A DNA stretch of 64,000 nt from Hysterangium stoloniferum (GCA_015178975.1 WHVD01000287.1:1-64000); one strand, 5' to 3'; positions 33,860 to 45,599 are shown, counted from the first letter of the stretch. Notes: generated by a model from the sequence alone, not told the origin. Numbers and translations are program-made.

Positions 33860-34440
33860 TTGACACATGCTTCATTTAGCCAACATAACCATCAACAACT
33901 ATGGTATAATAATAATGAATAAATTATTGACAATCACCCGTCGCTTGGTCCTCTCATCACTATTTAAAGCAGTATTTATTGGTAAGTTGTTAGAGTAAAA
34001 GAAGGATCCATTATTTTACGAGCTGAATACTATTTATTAATAACTCGCCTAAATGATAGCAGGTGAGTACAATCACCAAAATTAATGAAATGAAATCGTA
34101 TGGCGTCTCTTCAATGTCGGACATGCCTTGCTCAATCCCTGATAAATCTAGCAAGCCTTGCAGCGGCTCTAGGCAAGTTAAAAAACCACAGCACTAAACA
34201 AAAAAAAGCCACACACATCGTCTGTGGTACCAGAGACCATGACCCTCTCTATTACACGTCCATAGTCTCTGGAGTATATTTTGAAAATGACTTGGAAGGA
34301 CTGTGATCCGTTGAGATTCCAGGGCAGCAGGCGAGATCAATGGGGTAGCTCTTTGGCATCATCAGGGTGACTAGTACTATCTCGTGGTCAGACATGGGGA
34401 ACGTGAGATATAGACAAAAGGCGTGTCGGAAGAATGGAGA
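33860..34440 (-). repeat. inverted, rearranged copy of 29770-30440
   Basis: 33860-34040 is the reverse complement of about 30010-29800. 34095-34440 is the reverse complement of about 30430-30015, including the second exon and intron of the cassette gene. The two pieces are in swapped order relative to a simple inversion. The 50 bases between them (34040-34095) match 41365-41420 inverted. Confidence 0.7.
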
Positions 34441-35457
34441 GAAAACCGTTGACAGGCTTCTTGTCTAACCGTGTTGGGGGTTCTCCTCTGTGATTAAAAG
34501 CCTTGTCTTGTCTCGCCTTTCTCTTTCCCTCGCAATGGGGTTGAGGCATCAACGACTTCTGTTTGAAACACTTTGACCTTCTAAGAAGTCAATGTTAGTT
34601 GGTGTAAGAAATATAGCCGATGGGACTCACCTGCAACCTGAAGATGTTCCTGCCCCGGAGGACGGACAGTTTGAGACATGCGAACTATCACCATGTGCTT
34701 CATACTGGCGCTGGTTCTTAGGGTTGTGCATTGATGTGGACGACCCATCGGATTCGGCTTCGTCCTGGTAAGGACGTCTGGGATGGCCATCGGTCGGAGA
34801 CCTTGTGCTTGGTGTTACTTTAGGGGCTGTGTCCGCGATCGTCAGTTTTGTGTTTCTTGTGGTATTAAAAGAAGTGATGACTAACGAGGTAGTTCTTGAT
34901 ATTCGGATTCAGGGAAGTCAGGAGGTGAAGACTTTGGCCTCGGCACAGGATCCGGGCTGTTCATAAGCTCGTCCTGCAAGCGCACCGTGCCCAGTACCGT
35001 CGTGTGAGGGCAGATCTTGAATTCAATAAAAGTTAAGGACGTATGAGAGAAACAAGTGGTGCAACGTACTGCGTACTAGATGATGAACTTCCCCAGATGC
35101 CACTATACAACGTCTCTGCATAGACTTCTATATTTGCACAAAATATTAATTTCCACAATGACACATTATGATAAAGGAGTCACTACCTTGTCCGTATCCA
35201 TGATTATTGATCCCTTCACTGTCCATCGCGGTGGTGGTAGCGTTAGCGTTAGCGTGTGGGGGGTCGAGTTGGCAAGACACAACATGGTGAACGAATGGGA
35301 CAACCGAGAGCAACGCTTTCACAGGAATATCTGCAATTATCGCGGATTTGTATGAGTTTTTATAGATCCGCGCAAAGGAATGAAGTGTACGAACCAAATG
35401 ATGGAGACAGATCTGTCTGCGTGCTCGTACCGGCAACACTTTATTATTATTTTTCAT
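34440..35457 (-). pseudogene. left arm of inverted duplication: 3' exons of the 38.5-41.2 kb gene family
   Basis: Reverse-complement collinear with about 40390-41370. Minus-strand exon 35146-35457 reads HLVRTLHSFARIYKNSYKSA, then VDPPHANANATTTAMDSEGI and GYGQGSDSFI, ending at a donor-like site. The next exon (about 34890-35010) contains SSPDPVPRPKSSPPDFPEF. The one at 34640-34840 encodes a His/Ser/Asp-rich end before a GTGAGT donor. In this copy the HH-VVSCQLDPP frame is open, whereas the right-arm copy carries a 2 nt loss there. No known domain. Confidence 0.55.
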
Positions 35458-35787
35458 TTTGACATCAGCAGAATGACGATAATTCTGAATTATTTATGAA
35501 AATAAGAGCATTTATCTTTATTGTTTTACATGTAATGAAGCCATATCGGCCGATACCCTACACAACCTCTATTTGGCCAAAGACACAAAAAGACCAGACG
35601 GTTGAGAAACGAAGCATCAATTTAGGTCACGTGTGATCAGTATCGCCTGTTTTAAGCGGTGGAAGGATGCTTCTTAATGGCGCTGAATCTGACATGGGTG
35701 CCCTTGGGACCCATGATAGGGAAGTCGCTAATATTCAGTGTCGGTCATGGGAGGCCGTGGGCTATGGTACTTGACTCGTGTATGGTA
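35455..35787. other. duplicated block (35455-35620) and spacer up to the pogo element
   Basis: 35455-35620 is an inverted copy of 33480-33640. 35621-35787 is unique spacer ending in the TA target dinucleotide. Confidence 0.6.
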
Positions 35788-35813
35788 CAGTCGAACCCCT
35801 CTTAACCCATACC
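35788..35813 (+). repeat. left terminal inverted repeat of pogo element
   Basis: Starts CAGTCGAACCCCTCTTAACC; identical in reverse complement to 38512-38537. Confidence 0.95.
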
Positions 35814-35982
35814 CCTCGGTGGATGGCCCAAGGTATGGGTTATGAGGGGTTATGGGTTTGGAGAGGTATGCTAAAAATAGTCTCAAAAATGGTGGAAAAT
35901 TTGTAAAAAATCTTCGAAAGGATTATAGAATTATGTTAAACTACGTTACTGCAACAAGTGTAGACTAAGGTGTGTGATCCAT

Positions 35983-38191
35983 CTATGATTTCTGAAAGAA
36001 GTCAGTTATAACAGTTTCTTTCAGACTCGTCGTTGCTTCGAGGCGGAGCTGCCGTTTGAATGAGCCCAGAATTGCTTCAAATTTGCGTGTGATGGGGTCA
36101 TTCCTGTCATCAATGTACCTGTTGATGGTGGATACTGCCTTGAGAACATCACGCCGGGTGGGGTGAGGTTCAATGGGTATATCCTCATCAACATCGTCTC
36201 CACCATTTATCTCGATGTTCTCGTGTGCCACAATTGAATCAATAACACACTGATATATTTCCTTGTCCGATGCCTCCATCAAGGCATGAGATTCACCAGC
36301 CGGGTTGAGAAGAGATTCAACATCCATTCGATTCTTCATCTGGAGTGCCCCTGTAGCAACCAAATCATCGAGTGCAGCCTCAACTTGCTTTTCAGTGTGG
36401 GCAACTGGATACATTTGGGACTCGGAGGAAGGATCATTGAGGAGTGAAGTAATTGGAATTAAAGGGTGAGACAAAGTGGGATTTATTTCAGGTAAGATTC
36501 CTGCTTTGCGCCAGCAATTGCGAATGGTCGTTGTGTCGACATCATGCCAAGAAGCATCTGCTATCCGCATTGCTTGCAACTGATTGATGTCATAGATTTG
36601 AGCTGGTGTTATACCTTCGTCGTAACGATCAACAGCCCGTTGAATGAACCTGGTACGGTAGTGGGCTTTGAAGCATCTGATGATACCTTGGTCATTTGGT
36701 TGGACATGTGCAGTGAGGTTTGGCTCGAAGTTTTCAACTTGGATGTTTTGAAGGTTGGTAGGAACAATGTGGCCAGAAAAGTTATCTTGAAGAAGAAGTA
36801 TCTTTCGATTTTTGTCTCCAAGTTCGTGATCCCATTGCTGAATCCAGTCTTGATAGAGTTGTGCAGTCATCCAAGCTTTTGCATTATTTCGGTAGTAAAA
36901 CCCCAATTGGATTCCGGTCTTCTTGTTGAAAGCTCGTGGCTGTGCTGCTTTCCCAATGATGAAAGCTGGGAGTTTCTCAGACCCATCAGCATTTGTTGTA
37001 AATGTGTATGTCAACCTGAGCTTTTTGTTTTTGACTCCTGATTGTTTATGATCTGACAGGCCTCTGTCTGGTACAAGTCTATGCATTGGAGTCAGATATG
37101 GAGGTAGAAATAAGGAAATAGGTATGTACCCATAAACAAGACCTGTTTCATCCATGTTAAAGATATCACGACGCTCATATTTGTACTTTATAATAAGCTC
37201 TTGAATCTGTTTTTGCTCCCTCTCCACAGTGTCAGCATGTGCTGATGCGGCTTCCCCATGTCTCTTCATCTCCTTCAAGCCATTCCTGTCCTTGAAACGT
37301 GCCAACCAACCATTGCTCAATGCCAGTCTCTCATCTTCGGGAATACCCACCAAGTCTGCAAACTGGTTCCATTTCTGGCGAAGGACTTCCCCAGTAAGCA
37401 GAATTTCATCACCCATGGCCTTCAAAACCCATAAATACATCATTTCAGAAACCTCCGGATGCTCAGTCTGTCGAGCTCGTTTCATCATCCGGTCACTTTG
37501 GTGGTTTGCCTGTTCCCAAAGCTCACGCCATTTTGCTTCTTCTTTGATCCATGCTGAGACTAATGGCTGTTTGATCTTAAGGTTTGGGTAGATTGGATTG
37601 AAATGCTGAGCCGTCTTTGATTGGTTTTGGCCATTTTTGTGGTGCCAATCAAGGATTTCTATGCGCTGAGCCAATGTAGCATTTTCTTTCTTTGTAAAAG
37701 TACGAGCAGTGACTGGCTTATCAGATTTCTTCTTAGGTGCTTTAGGTCCTTTCTCGTATATGGAATCTTCACAGAGTTATTAGTAATTTGCTTTTCTCAG
37801 GCATTAAAAAAGTTGTACATTTCTGTTTGTTTCCTGCAACCTTCACCAAGTCACCAGCCCACTCCCTCAGCTTCCTCACAATTGCCTTTCCATTTTCATC
37901 CAAGCGTTCAAGCCCTCGCTCATAGTCTGAGGCTGACTCCAAGGTGTCAAGAACACATTGCTCATCAATAGTGTTTGCTTCATTGTCCAACCAGTGCCCA
38001 TCTGATGATGAAATGGTTTCTGCCCTAGCTAGCTTTGCACTAAGTTCCTTCTTGCGAGTCTTGATTGTTTCTGTAAATTTAGCAAGCCCTTTCTTAAGAA
38101 TTTCAAGTGGTCTAGGAGCCATACTATCCTTGGATATGGATAATAAAAGCTCAGTAGGTTCAATCAACAAACAACTATAGATGCGACACAT
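35983..38191 (-). CDS. pogo-family DDE transposase, two exons
   Basis: The exon 38191-37819 joins 37766-35983 across a 52 nt intron (GTACAA...CTAAT...GAAG). The phases match exactly, giving about 718 residues with no stop. Exon 1 is charged and coiled-coil-like. Exon 2 starts with a Lys-rich nuclear-signal-like tract (KAPKKKSDKP). A CENP-B-type helix-turn-helix region follows (LAQRIEILDWHHKNG, and GWLARFKDRNGLKE). The catalytic core is next: NMDETGL, then LLQDNFSGH, then QPNDQGIIRCFKAHYR, giving Asp-Asp-30-Asp as in pogo/Fot1 enzymes. An acidic Pro-containing C-terminus ends it. Function: binds the terminal repeats and cuts and pastes the element at TA. ATG 38191 is the first in frame; 38122 is an alternative. 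All three catalytic aspartates are present, so activity is plausible. The intron is inferred, not proven. Confidence 0.92.
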
Positions 38192-38511
38192 TCTATCAGC
38201 CACGGACACATATTTCAAACTCAGCTCAATAGGATTGTCATATTAATATTTTTCGAGGGGAAAAAAAATTGTAAAAGTTTACTTGGGGGCTATTCAGTAG
38301 GTGCAGTGGTGCATCATTGTGATGAGCTAACAATGATTGATTATTTGACAATAAAATTAAGGGACTACATCTAATTCAGTATGGGTTTTGCCTTCTGAGG
38401 GGTATGGGTTATGGGTTATTGCGGACCTATGGGTTATGGTATGCAATTTCCTGCGAACCAAGTTGGTAGACAGCTCGAACTATGGGATATAAGGGGTTAT
38501 GGGTTATCAGA

Positions 38512-38537
38512 GGTATGGGTTAAGAGGGGTTCGACTG
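38512..38537 (-). repeat. right terminal inverted repeat of pogo element
   Basis: Reverse complement of 35788-35813, followed by the TA duplication. Confidence 0.95.
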
Positions 38538-38540
38538 TAT

Positions 38541-41215
38541 TTGAGCCGATTTTCGGACGTCTCGGGGATCAAATTCTGTATTTACCCCTGCTTTTTGAAT
38601 TGTGGTTTTAATATGGAAACATCGTCTCTACTTTTAGCTTGGCTTCAAAACAGCCGAAATACATGCCTCAAGTATGATGACGAGAAACATGTATTGGTGT
38701 TTATATCTGGGAGGCCGAGTAAATTCGTTGACCACCTCATTTCCACCTCCTCCGCCATACTCACATTACTCCCACAGCACCGATGTCCACACTGCCTCGC
38801 AAAGATTCTTATCAGTCGTCCTTCACCACTATGTCTCGGATACCCAGTTCAAGGTGTTGGATATACTGACCAATATGTCTATATCACTTGGGTACCAGCT
38901 CCTGGGTTTCAACAGGGGTTTTAGTCCCTTCTTGGCTGCCGTCACAGGATTCAAGCTATTCACACACCTCAAGTTGAACCTGGAGCAGGCTGCAGGATTA
39001 TTCGGTTGGCTTCCCATGAGTGACATGAAACACTCCTTGTATTTGGTTTGTTACAGTAATGTGTGAGTGGCGGTGGCTCTTATTTGTTGCCTGCTATATT
39101 GGCACTTACCGGCTACTCCCCCTAGACTTCATCCATTCTCAAAAGATAGCCTTGCGACGGTGTTGATGAGCAAGCGATTCGGAGGCAGACCCAGCTGCGT
39201 CGCGCACTTGCCACACGCGCCGCATGTACAAATCCAGGAGATGATCTGTCGTGAGCTCAAAAAACGGTGAGTGTTATGTGCATAGTTATATACTTGACAA
39301 TGATTTTCTAGACATGTACTTCGCACACTCTCGTCTTCAAAACGCGCACGTCGAGGATGCCTACGCGGCTGATCAGGCACCGGATGTGGATGACGGGAGC
39401 GTCAACGGCGCCGAGATCATGCACCCGCTGGGGATGACGGGAACGTCCAGGGCGCCAACGCGGCTGATCACGCACCCACTGTGAATGACGGTAACATCAA
39501 GGGCATTGACACCGCTGATCATGCACCCGCTGTGGATGGCGGGAATGCCATGGGCACCGACGCGGCTGATCACGCACCCATTGGGGATGACGGTAACGTC
39601 GGGGGCACCAATGCGGCTGATCGCCCACCCGCTGTGGATGATGGTAGCGTCGAGGTCACCGACGCAGATCCCAACTCTTCCCCATGTATCTCGTGGGAAG
39701 ACAAGGTAAAGGGAGTCAACCTTAGAGAGTATGGCCCCCTCATGCTGAATGGATTGCTGTTCACGGGATCATTCGCCCAGTGCATTGGGCGAGGTTTGTC
39801 CAACGTCGTTTAATTAATGCCATCACATACTGACTTGACTTAATTTGAGCAGGACCCAATGCTGGGATGTTCCATCCCCACCTCGTTCCCAAGGCAAATA
39901 CCACCTTCCACCCCAAGTTACAAACTGCCGGTCATGATATTGTGGATGTGGATGACGGTAACGTCAAAAACGCTGAAGACAATCTGGACTATACCCCCCT
40001 TATCTCGTGGGAAGACAAGGGGATGGGGCTTGATCTTAGAGAGTATGGCCCCCTCATGCTGGATGGATCGCTATTGACGGGATCATTCGCCGAACCTCGC
40101 CCAGCGCATTGTGCAAGGTTTTCCGACGTCGTTTAATTAATGTTATCATATAGTTACTAGACTTAATTTGAGCAGGAAGCAGCGATGAGACGTTCCATCC
40201 CCACATCAGTCCCAAGACGAATACCGCCATCCACTCCAAGTCACAAACTGCCGGCGATGATGGATCGGAGTATACGGTACCGGGTTCGTGTCGGTTGTTT
40301 TTACTTTTCATTGTATATTACTCAACTATCCTACTATTTACAGAATCTTCCTTCAACGACGATGGCGACGATGAAGCCACTGATCAGAAAGTGTTGGCCG
40401 GTACAAGCACGCAGACAGACCTGTCTGCAGCATTTGGTTCGTACACTTCAGTCTTTTGTGCGGATCTATAAAAACTCATACAAATCCGCGATAATTGTGG
40501 ATATTCCTGTGACAGCGTTGCTCCCGGTTGTCCCATTCGTTCACCATTGTGTCTTGCCAACTCGACCCCCCGCACGTTAGTGCTAGCGTTACACCACTGC
40601 GACGGACAGTGAAGGGATCAATAATCATGGATATGGATAAGGTAGTGACTCCTTTATCCTAATGTGTCATTGGGGAAATTAATATTTTGTGCAAATATAG
40701 AAGTCTATGCAGAGGCGTCGTATAGTGGCATCTGGGGAGGTTTATCATCTAGTACGCAGTACTTTGCACCCCTTTTCTCTCTCATACGTCCTCAAATTTT
40801 ATTAAATTCAGGGATCTGCCCTCACACGACGATACTGGCTATAGTGAGCTTATCGGACGAGCTTATGAGCAGCCCGGATCCTGTGCCGAGGCCAAAGTCT
40901 TCACCTCCTGACTTCCCTGAATTCAAATATCAAGAAATACCTCGTTAGTCGTGACTTATTTTAATGCCACAATAAACACAAAATTGACGACCGCGGACGC
41001 AGCCCCTAAAGTAACACCAAACACAAGGTCTCTGACCGATGGCCATCCCAGACGTCCTTACCGGGACGAAGCCGAATCCGACGGGTCGTCCGCATCAATG
41101 CACAATTCTAAGAACCAGCGCCAGCATGAAGGACATGGTGATGGTTCGCATGTCTCAAACTGTCCTTCCTCCGTGGCGGGAACGTCTTCAGGTTGCAGGT
41201 GAGTCCCATCGGCTA
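38541..41215 (+). pseudogene. unrecognised multi-exon gene with repeat-encoded region (right arm of inverted duplication)
   Basis: Plus-strand exons can be followed. 38580-38730 contains METSSLLLAWLQ. 38700-39066 reads FKVLDILTNMSISLGYQLLG, then LEQAAGLFGWLPMSDMKHSL. 39080-39267 ends QIQEMICRELKKR at a GTGAGT donor. 39311-39790 is Ala/Asp-rich with 16-residue repeats, then SWEDKVKGVNLREYGPLMLN and FTGSFAQCIGRG. 39853-40118 reads MFHPHLVPKANTTFHPK, then a second SWEDKGMGLDLREYGPLMLD copy, so an exon was duplicated. 40175-40270 has FHPHISPKTNTAIHSK. 40344-40600 and the exons to 41210 match the left arm. Introns of about 55-68 nt recur with near-identical sequence (ttaattaatg..gacttaatttgagcag). 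Frames break in the repeat region and near 40555, so it is decayed or mis-assembled. Family unknown. Confidence 0.5.
39365..39670 (+). repeat. 48-bp coding minisatellite
   Basis: About six copies of a unit like gcggctgatcacgcacccat / tggggatgacggtaacgtc / ggggcaccaa encode a 16-residue repeat of the ADHAPxxDDGNVxGTDA type. Copies differ by in-frame and out-of-frame changes. Confidence 0.85.
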
Positions 41216-41898
41216 TATTTCTTATACAACTAACATTGACTTCTTAGAAGGACAAAGCATTTCAAACACAAGTCGTTGACACCTCAACCCAATTACTAGG
41301 GAAAGAGAAAGGCCTGACAAGACAAGGCTTTTAATCACCAAGGAGAACCGCCAACAGGCTTAGACAAGTACGATTTCGTTTCATTAATTTTGGCGATTAA
41401 GCCCACCTGTTATCATCTAGGTAAGTGGCGGATGCCTCAGTGCGGCAGCGCTTACGCCTGACCTGGGGTGGCAACAGATCGGAAAGCCAGTCCCGAATGT
41501 CCAACTACCCATCACAACGTTCGGCAAAGACACTCGGCGGACCTCCAGCTGCTCGGATGGAACCATTGCCTCCGGGTGCGCCTCCACCACAATGTACCCG
41601 ACGGCGGAAAGCGAAATAAAAGGATTAAGCAGCGGCAGAAGCGAAAGCAGGGGCAAGAGGGGAGGAAGCGGCGGACGAAAAATAGGGCAGCGGCGGACGA
41701 GTAGTAGTGGCAGAGGCCAGACAGACTTCTTTCTTTTCCAGTTTTTCTTCTTCTTCTTCTTCTTCTTCTTTCTTTCTACTTCTTTCTTTTCATCCATTTC
41801 TCTGGTTTCTGGGCTAGGGAGGTCACTCGGTTGGTTCTGGCTCGTATCTTTGAGAACGGGGTGCGTTATTTTATCATTTTTCTCGATATTTTGACCCA
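41216..41898. other. right-arm flank and pyrimidine microsatellite
   Basis: 41228-41420 is the inverted counterpart of 34440-34640 plus 34040-34095. 41731-41770 is a (TTC)n tract. A GC-rich plus-strand open frame at 41425-41700 has no recognised family. 41755 onward is the paralogue of 24935-25210. Confidence 0.5.
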
Positions 41899-42252
41899 TT
41901 AATTATCGTTCATCTGTGTCTGTTTTGTGAGTATTGTGTCTTCGGAGTTTCCTAGGTCGAATACTTGCTGTGAAAGCACTTGAGACATCACTGACGTGCT
42001 GCGTGGTGGATAATTAAACGTACGCCCATCTCTTAAACCGTGGTAGTCTTTTCTAACGTTGTCTTCCCTCTTTCTTCGTCTTTCAGCGGCTTGGTGCAAC
42101 GGGGCATCCACGCAAGGGCTTAGTTGCAATTCCTGACTGGTGAAGTACCTAGCATTCTCATTTGCTTTGGTCTCGTCTAGCGCATTTTTTTCAGTACCGT
42201 AACCGAAGCACGACTGCCTCAGCACCACCCCCGGCAATTCGACATAGTACAA
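41899..42252 (-). pseudogene. unrecognised gene exon, paralogue of 24930-25210
   Basis: A minus-strand 117-codon frame reads YYVELPGVVLRQSCFGYGTE, then a polar region with RRRKREDNVRKDYHGLRDGR, then RSTSVMSQVLSQQVFDLGN. Half of it is shared with the left copy. It has no known domain. The frame is open to its upstream end at 42252, where an acceptor may lie. Confidence 0.45.
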
Positions 42253-42436
42253 GATTGGATGGTGGACCTTCGGGAATGTTCAAAATTAACACCCAGTGAG
42301 TTGTGTATTATCCTATATATAGAGACTAACACCACTATACACCTATATATTTATTTGCAGCACGTCAACATCGGTTACTAACTCCGATTTCATAGGGCTT
42401 TCCTGGCTTCAACCCCGGCCTCCCGCGACAACTCTG

Positions 42437-42890
42437 TTAGTGGCCTACCTCGGACTGTATCAGCTGGTATGGTAAAATCTGTCGAATAGCGGCCCTGCAA
42501 CGATGTAACTGTAAGTTGCTTTCTCGCTCCCGTGCAGTTATTTTTCGTACTGAGCTCATCCGATCTTCAGCGGTCCCAACTAACGGTTTAGTTGTCCATC
42601 GCCAGCACTCCCCCTCTGTGTCAGTCTCAAAGTGTGGCATGGTTATCAGTCCTACCGAAACTGGTAAGCTTCCATTAATGATAAACATTTTGAGACTGCA
42701 TTATGACATCTTGTTTAGATGTCACATAAGTACTAACAAACAGATCTTTACATCCAGCGATGTTCCCGAAGTTAACGAGTTGAACCAGGCCGCGTTTCAC
42801 CCATCTTCAAAAAGAAAGCAGGAAGGCGGAAGCATACCCTTCAACTCGAATATCCAAAAGTCCTGTTGCAGTCACAGCATCTACTCATAG
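42437..42890 (+). pseudogene. unrecognised gene fragment, 3' part shared with 27605-27760
   Basis: A plus-strand frame from about 42516 reads FRTELIRSSAVPTNGLVVHR, then SVSKCGMVISPTETGKLPLM. After a possible short intron it reads IFTSSDVPEVNELNQAAFHP and an SKRKQEGG tail. Family not recognised. Confidence 0.4.
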
Positions 42891-43260
42891 TTACTAACGT
42901 CCCAAAAGCTCTGTCATTTGACTACCGTGTCTTATCCAAACCCGTGTAAATTCCATAGAAGGGGCATGAGAAAGAGATACAAGATGCAACGATGCAACAA
43001 GACAAGAAAGTACAGCCATGCCATTTACCTTGAATATCCAGAGGAAGCATCACAGTTTCCACCACCGCCCATGGATGTTGAGAACCAGAAGCTCTCTCAC
43101 TTGCCATTTTTAATGAACCTGATCGTAAGCCTCTGCAACGGGATCCTGAACCCTATCCTCAAATACCAAAGCAATAAGCCCCATCGACATTGGAGGTGTT
43201 AGACACGCTGCCGCCACATATTAATGCTGTTACAACCAATGCAGCCTGTTTTAATGCCTC
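42870..43260. repeat. dispersed fragment, paralogue of 31480-31870
   Basis: See the matching entry. It sits directly after the 42437 fragment, so three paralogous blocks are contiguous here that are dispersed at 24.9, 27.6 and 31.5 kb. Confidence 0.75.
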
Positions 43261-43330
43261 GTATACTTGCATTTTTTAGTCCGACGAGTCTCAGCCCCAT
43301 TTCACCGCTGCGATATTTAAATTATCTTCG

Positions 43331-43343
43331 GGTTATGGGCCCC
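43331..43343 (+). promoter_or_regulatory. copia-type primer binding site
   Basis: GGTTATGGGCCCC, identical to the primer site of the element at 16511 (there on the minus strand), placed 58 bp before a plus-strand gag remnant. It marks the 5' end of a decayed copia element. The LTR before it is not clearly delimited. Confidence 0.65.
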
Positions 43344-43401
43344 AACCCTATTTATCACTGATACTGAATTTTAGTTAACCAGTTCAGTTTGTATATTGAT
43401 T

Positions 43402-44053
43402 ATGGTTACTTTCGAAAAAATTAAAGATTATGAAATTAGCACTGGAAGTATTTATCAAGTCTTCCCCGCCGGTGAGAAGAGATTACTATGTCACATGTAG
43501 TCCGAATATGAAGACCATACTCGAATCACTAAATCCTTGGAAACTCGTTACTTACTGCCCGTTATGCGCAGATTCAGGAGCCCCTAAACCAGAGGAGTTA
43601 CAAATTGAAGAGGCCTATGAGCTTCGGAAGAAAAGAGCCTATAACTAAATTGTGTTGCGCATTGAAGACGAACCGAGGGTAGTAAATATTGTGAATGGTG
43701 ATCCAAGGGACGCATGGAACAAATTAAAAATAACATACAGAATGTGTTTAACCAATAGTCGAACAATGTAATTGTCAGCACTTGTTTGAATACGCTATGA
43801 CGGAACTGGTATTATCGAATATAAAGCCCACATGGATTTGATCAGATTGAAACTATTGGGAGTGGATTACATTATAGAGGACATGACTATCGATGTTGGA
43901 GATAATTATATAGGAGATTTTGTTTCGCGGGGACTTTGTGAAGGAGAAATCCCCATCCATTCCACAGAGGGTGTGAGGAAACTTCTGGAGGGAGACTTGA
44001 AGGTTTTGCTGCATAGTAATGTAAGGGGATTATCTGCTGAATATTATCACTGA
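43402..44053 (+). pseudogene. copia gag relic (UBN2-like)
   Basis: The sequence opens MVTFEKIKDYEISTG. After a frame break it passes through AWNKLKITYRMCLTNSRTM, RYDGTGIIEYKAHMDLIRLK and LLGVDYIIEDMTI, the pattern of copia gag UBN2 domains (xAWxxLxxxY ... EYxxHxxxLRxxL). Several stops and frame changes are present. The 3' portion (VSRGLCEGEIPIHSTEGVRK) does not resemble gag and may be foreign. No pol domain follows. Confidence 0.65.
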
Positions 44054-45599
44054 CCATGCAATGAAAACCATTTTTGACACTTGATGAAGTAAAATAAAGG
44101 GGTCAAAGTCATTGGATACAGTTCACATGTCACCAAATCTTTCTATAGATGTATTTATTCAGGATATTAGTGGAGCTGCAAGAATATTTGTATTTATTTA
44201 TAAAGCATCCGTTCACTCAAAATAGTGTGGAATCATACACATAAATGAATCTGAACCTAGTCACATTTGACAAGAACACAGTAGACAGTCCAGCGGGGAA
44301 ATATAATAGTTGTATCAAACTGGCAGTCTTAAGCATTTGACTGAAAGGAAACTTCAGCCTCGAAAGCGATGCGCTGTATATCATCTGTTCACTTAGAAGG
44401 GATAAGTAGACTAGAATCCTTGGTTAGTGGGAAGTGGGAGCGTCTTCGTGAGGATAGGACGACCAGAGTGAATATTCAATGTTCTTGAAGCTGAGCTCTG
44501 GCGGGATATATGTTCACAGAAAATCACCACAGGAAATGGCTGAAGCTGTTGTGATTTTAATAGTAATTCTGTCCCCGTTGATGCCCAATCGACTGATCAC
44601 TGTAGCAATACTAGGCTAAATTGATACTATGCATTCTTGTAATCAGGTAGTATATTTGGTACCGGCACCGCCACTGCGACATCCATCAAGGGACAGCAGT
44701 TTGAACGTGTTTCGTGAGGCCCAACAGTGTTCCACACTGTAGGAAGTTAGTGCACTTAAATGAAGCACTCAGGCACTTTATCTAAGGTGTGAAGCACTTT
44801 GTAGCAATGTTCAAAATCTGACTTAAAGCTGTTAAGTGGTTGTTGGATGATGCATTTAAGCCACTGAATGTAAGTATCACTTTTTGCGTATTTTTGTACT
44901 TAGTTCAAGTTCATATTACTCTTCAAAGCAGTTCCTTAAAATACTAAACACATTGAGTGTCATCCACCAATACGCTGTGAAGCAGACCACTGGGCACTTC
45001 TACCATGCTCTTGTTCCACCACCAACCACCACCACCATCATCCATCAATACCAACCACCATTCCCATTGAGACCTTTACTTGTATCCACCGCTGCCACCA
45101 GCCACCATGATCACCCTCCACACAGTATGTCAGGAAACAGGTTCCGATGAGTCAGAGGTTGTTGGGAGGGTGGGATTATGCAGTTAGGGGATTGGAATGT
45201 AAAGGTCCTGAGCACACTGAGTGATGACACCATGCTAAGCCATGCCATTATTTGGAAGACCAAAATGAACATGAGAATGAAAATTCACTCTGTAATAGCA
45301 GTTACCCCACCATTCAATACCACCAACATCTCCTCAGAACGCATATACCCACTTCATATGGGTCTTCATTCCTCCATTTATACTGCAACAACTGTGATGT
45401 GAAACAAATCATTATCTTCATTGACTCTAACAACATCCCCACCCCACCTACATACACCTGCAACTGCAGCTGCTTCGGCACTGCCACTGCTGACCCATAG
45501 TCACATGCCAGATGCCCCATAAAATTCTATAGAGTCCTAAATGTCAAAATTTGTAATAGAATAAATGTACTGACGACTTACTGGTTACCAATATCCATC
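44054..45599. other. gene-free AT-rich stretch
   Basis: No gene seen. Pro/Thr-rich plus-strand frames at 45000-45110 and 45250-45480 arise from caccaccaacc and similar low-complexity DNA. Confidence 0.5.

Larger units (their letters stand above)
35788..38537 (-). mobile_element. pogo/Tigger-like Tc1-mariner superfamily DNA transposon, TSD TA
   Basis: The 2750 bp element is bounded by a 26 bp perfect terminal inverted repeat (35788-35813 and 38512-38537) starting CAGTCGAACCCCTCTTAACC. It is flanked by TA (35786-35787, 38538-38539), the classic target duplication of the superfamily. Subterminal gggttatgggtt-like repeats occur at both ends (35835-35860, 38405-38435, 38490-38510). It encodes a transposase that appears intact once one intron is removed. 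It lies between the two arms of an older gene inverted duplication. Confidence 0.95.

Noticed and set aside
36544..37041. Plus-strand 165-codon ORF opposite the transposase
   Set aside because: Antisense shadow of the DDE catalytic region.
41731..41770. (TTC)n tract and the neighbouring Lys-rich minus-strand ORF as a gene start
   Set aside because: The poly-Lys stretch is a product of the microsatellite and the downstream frame has no family resemblance.
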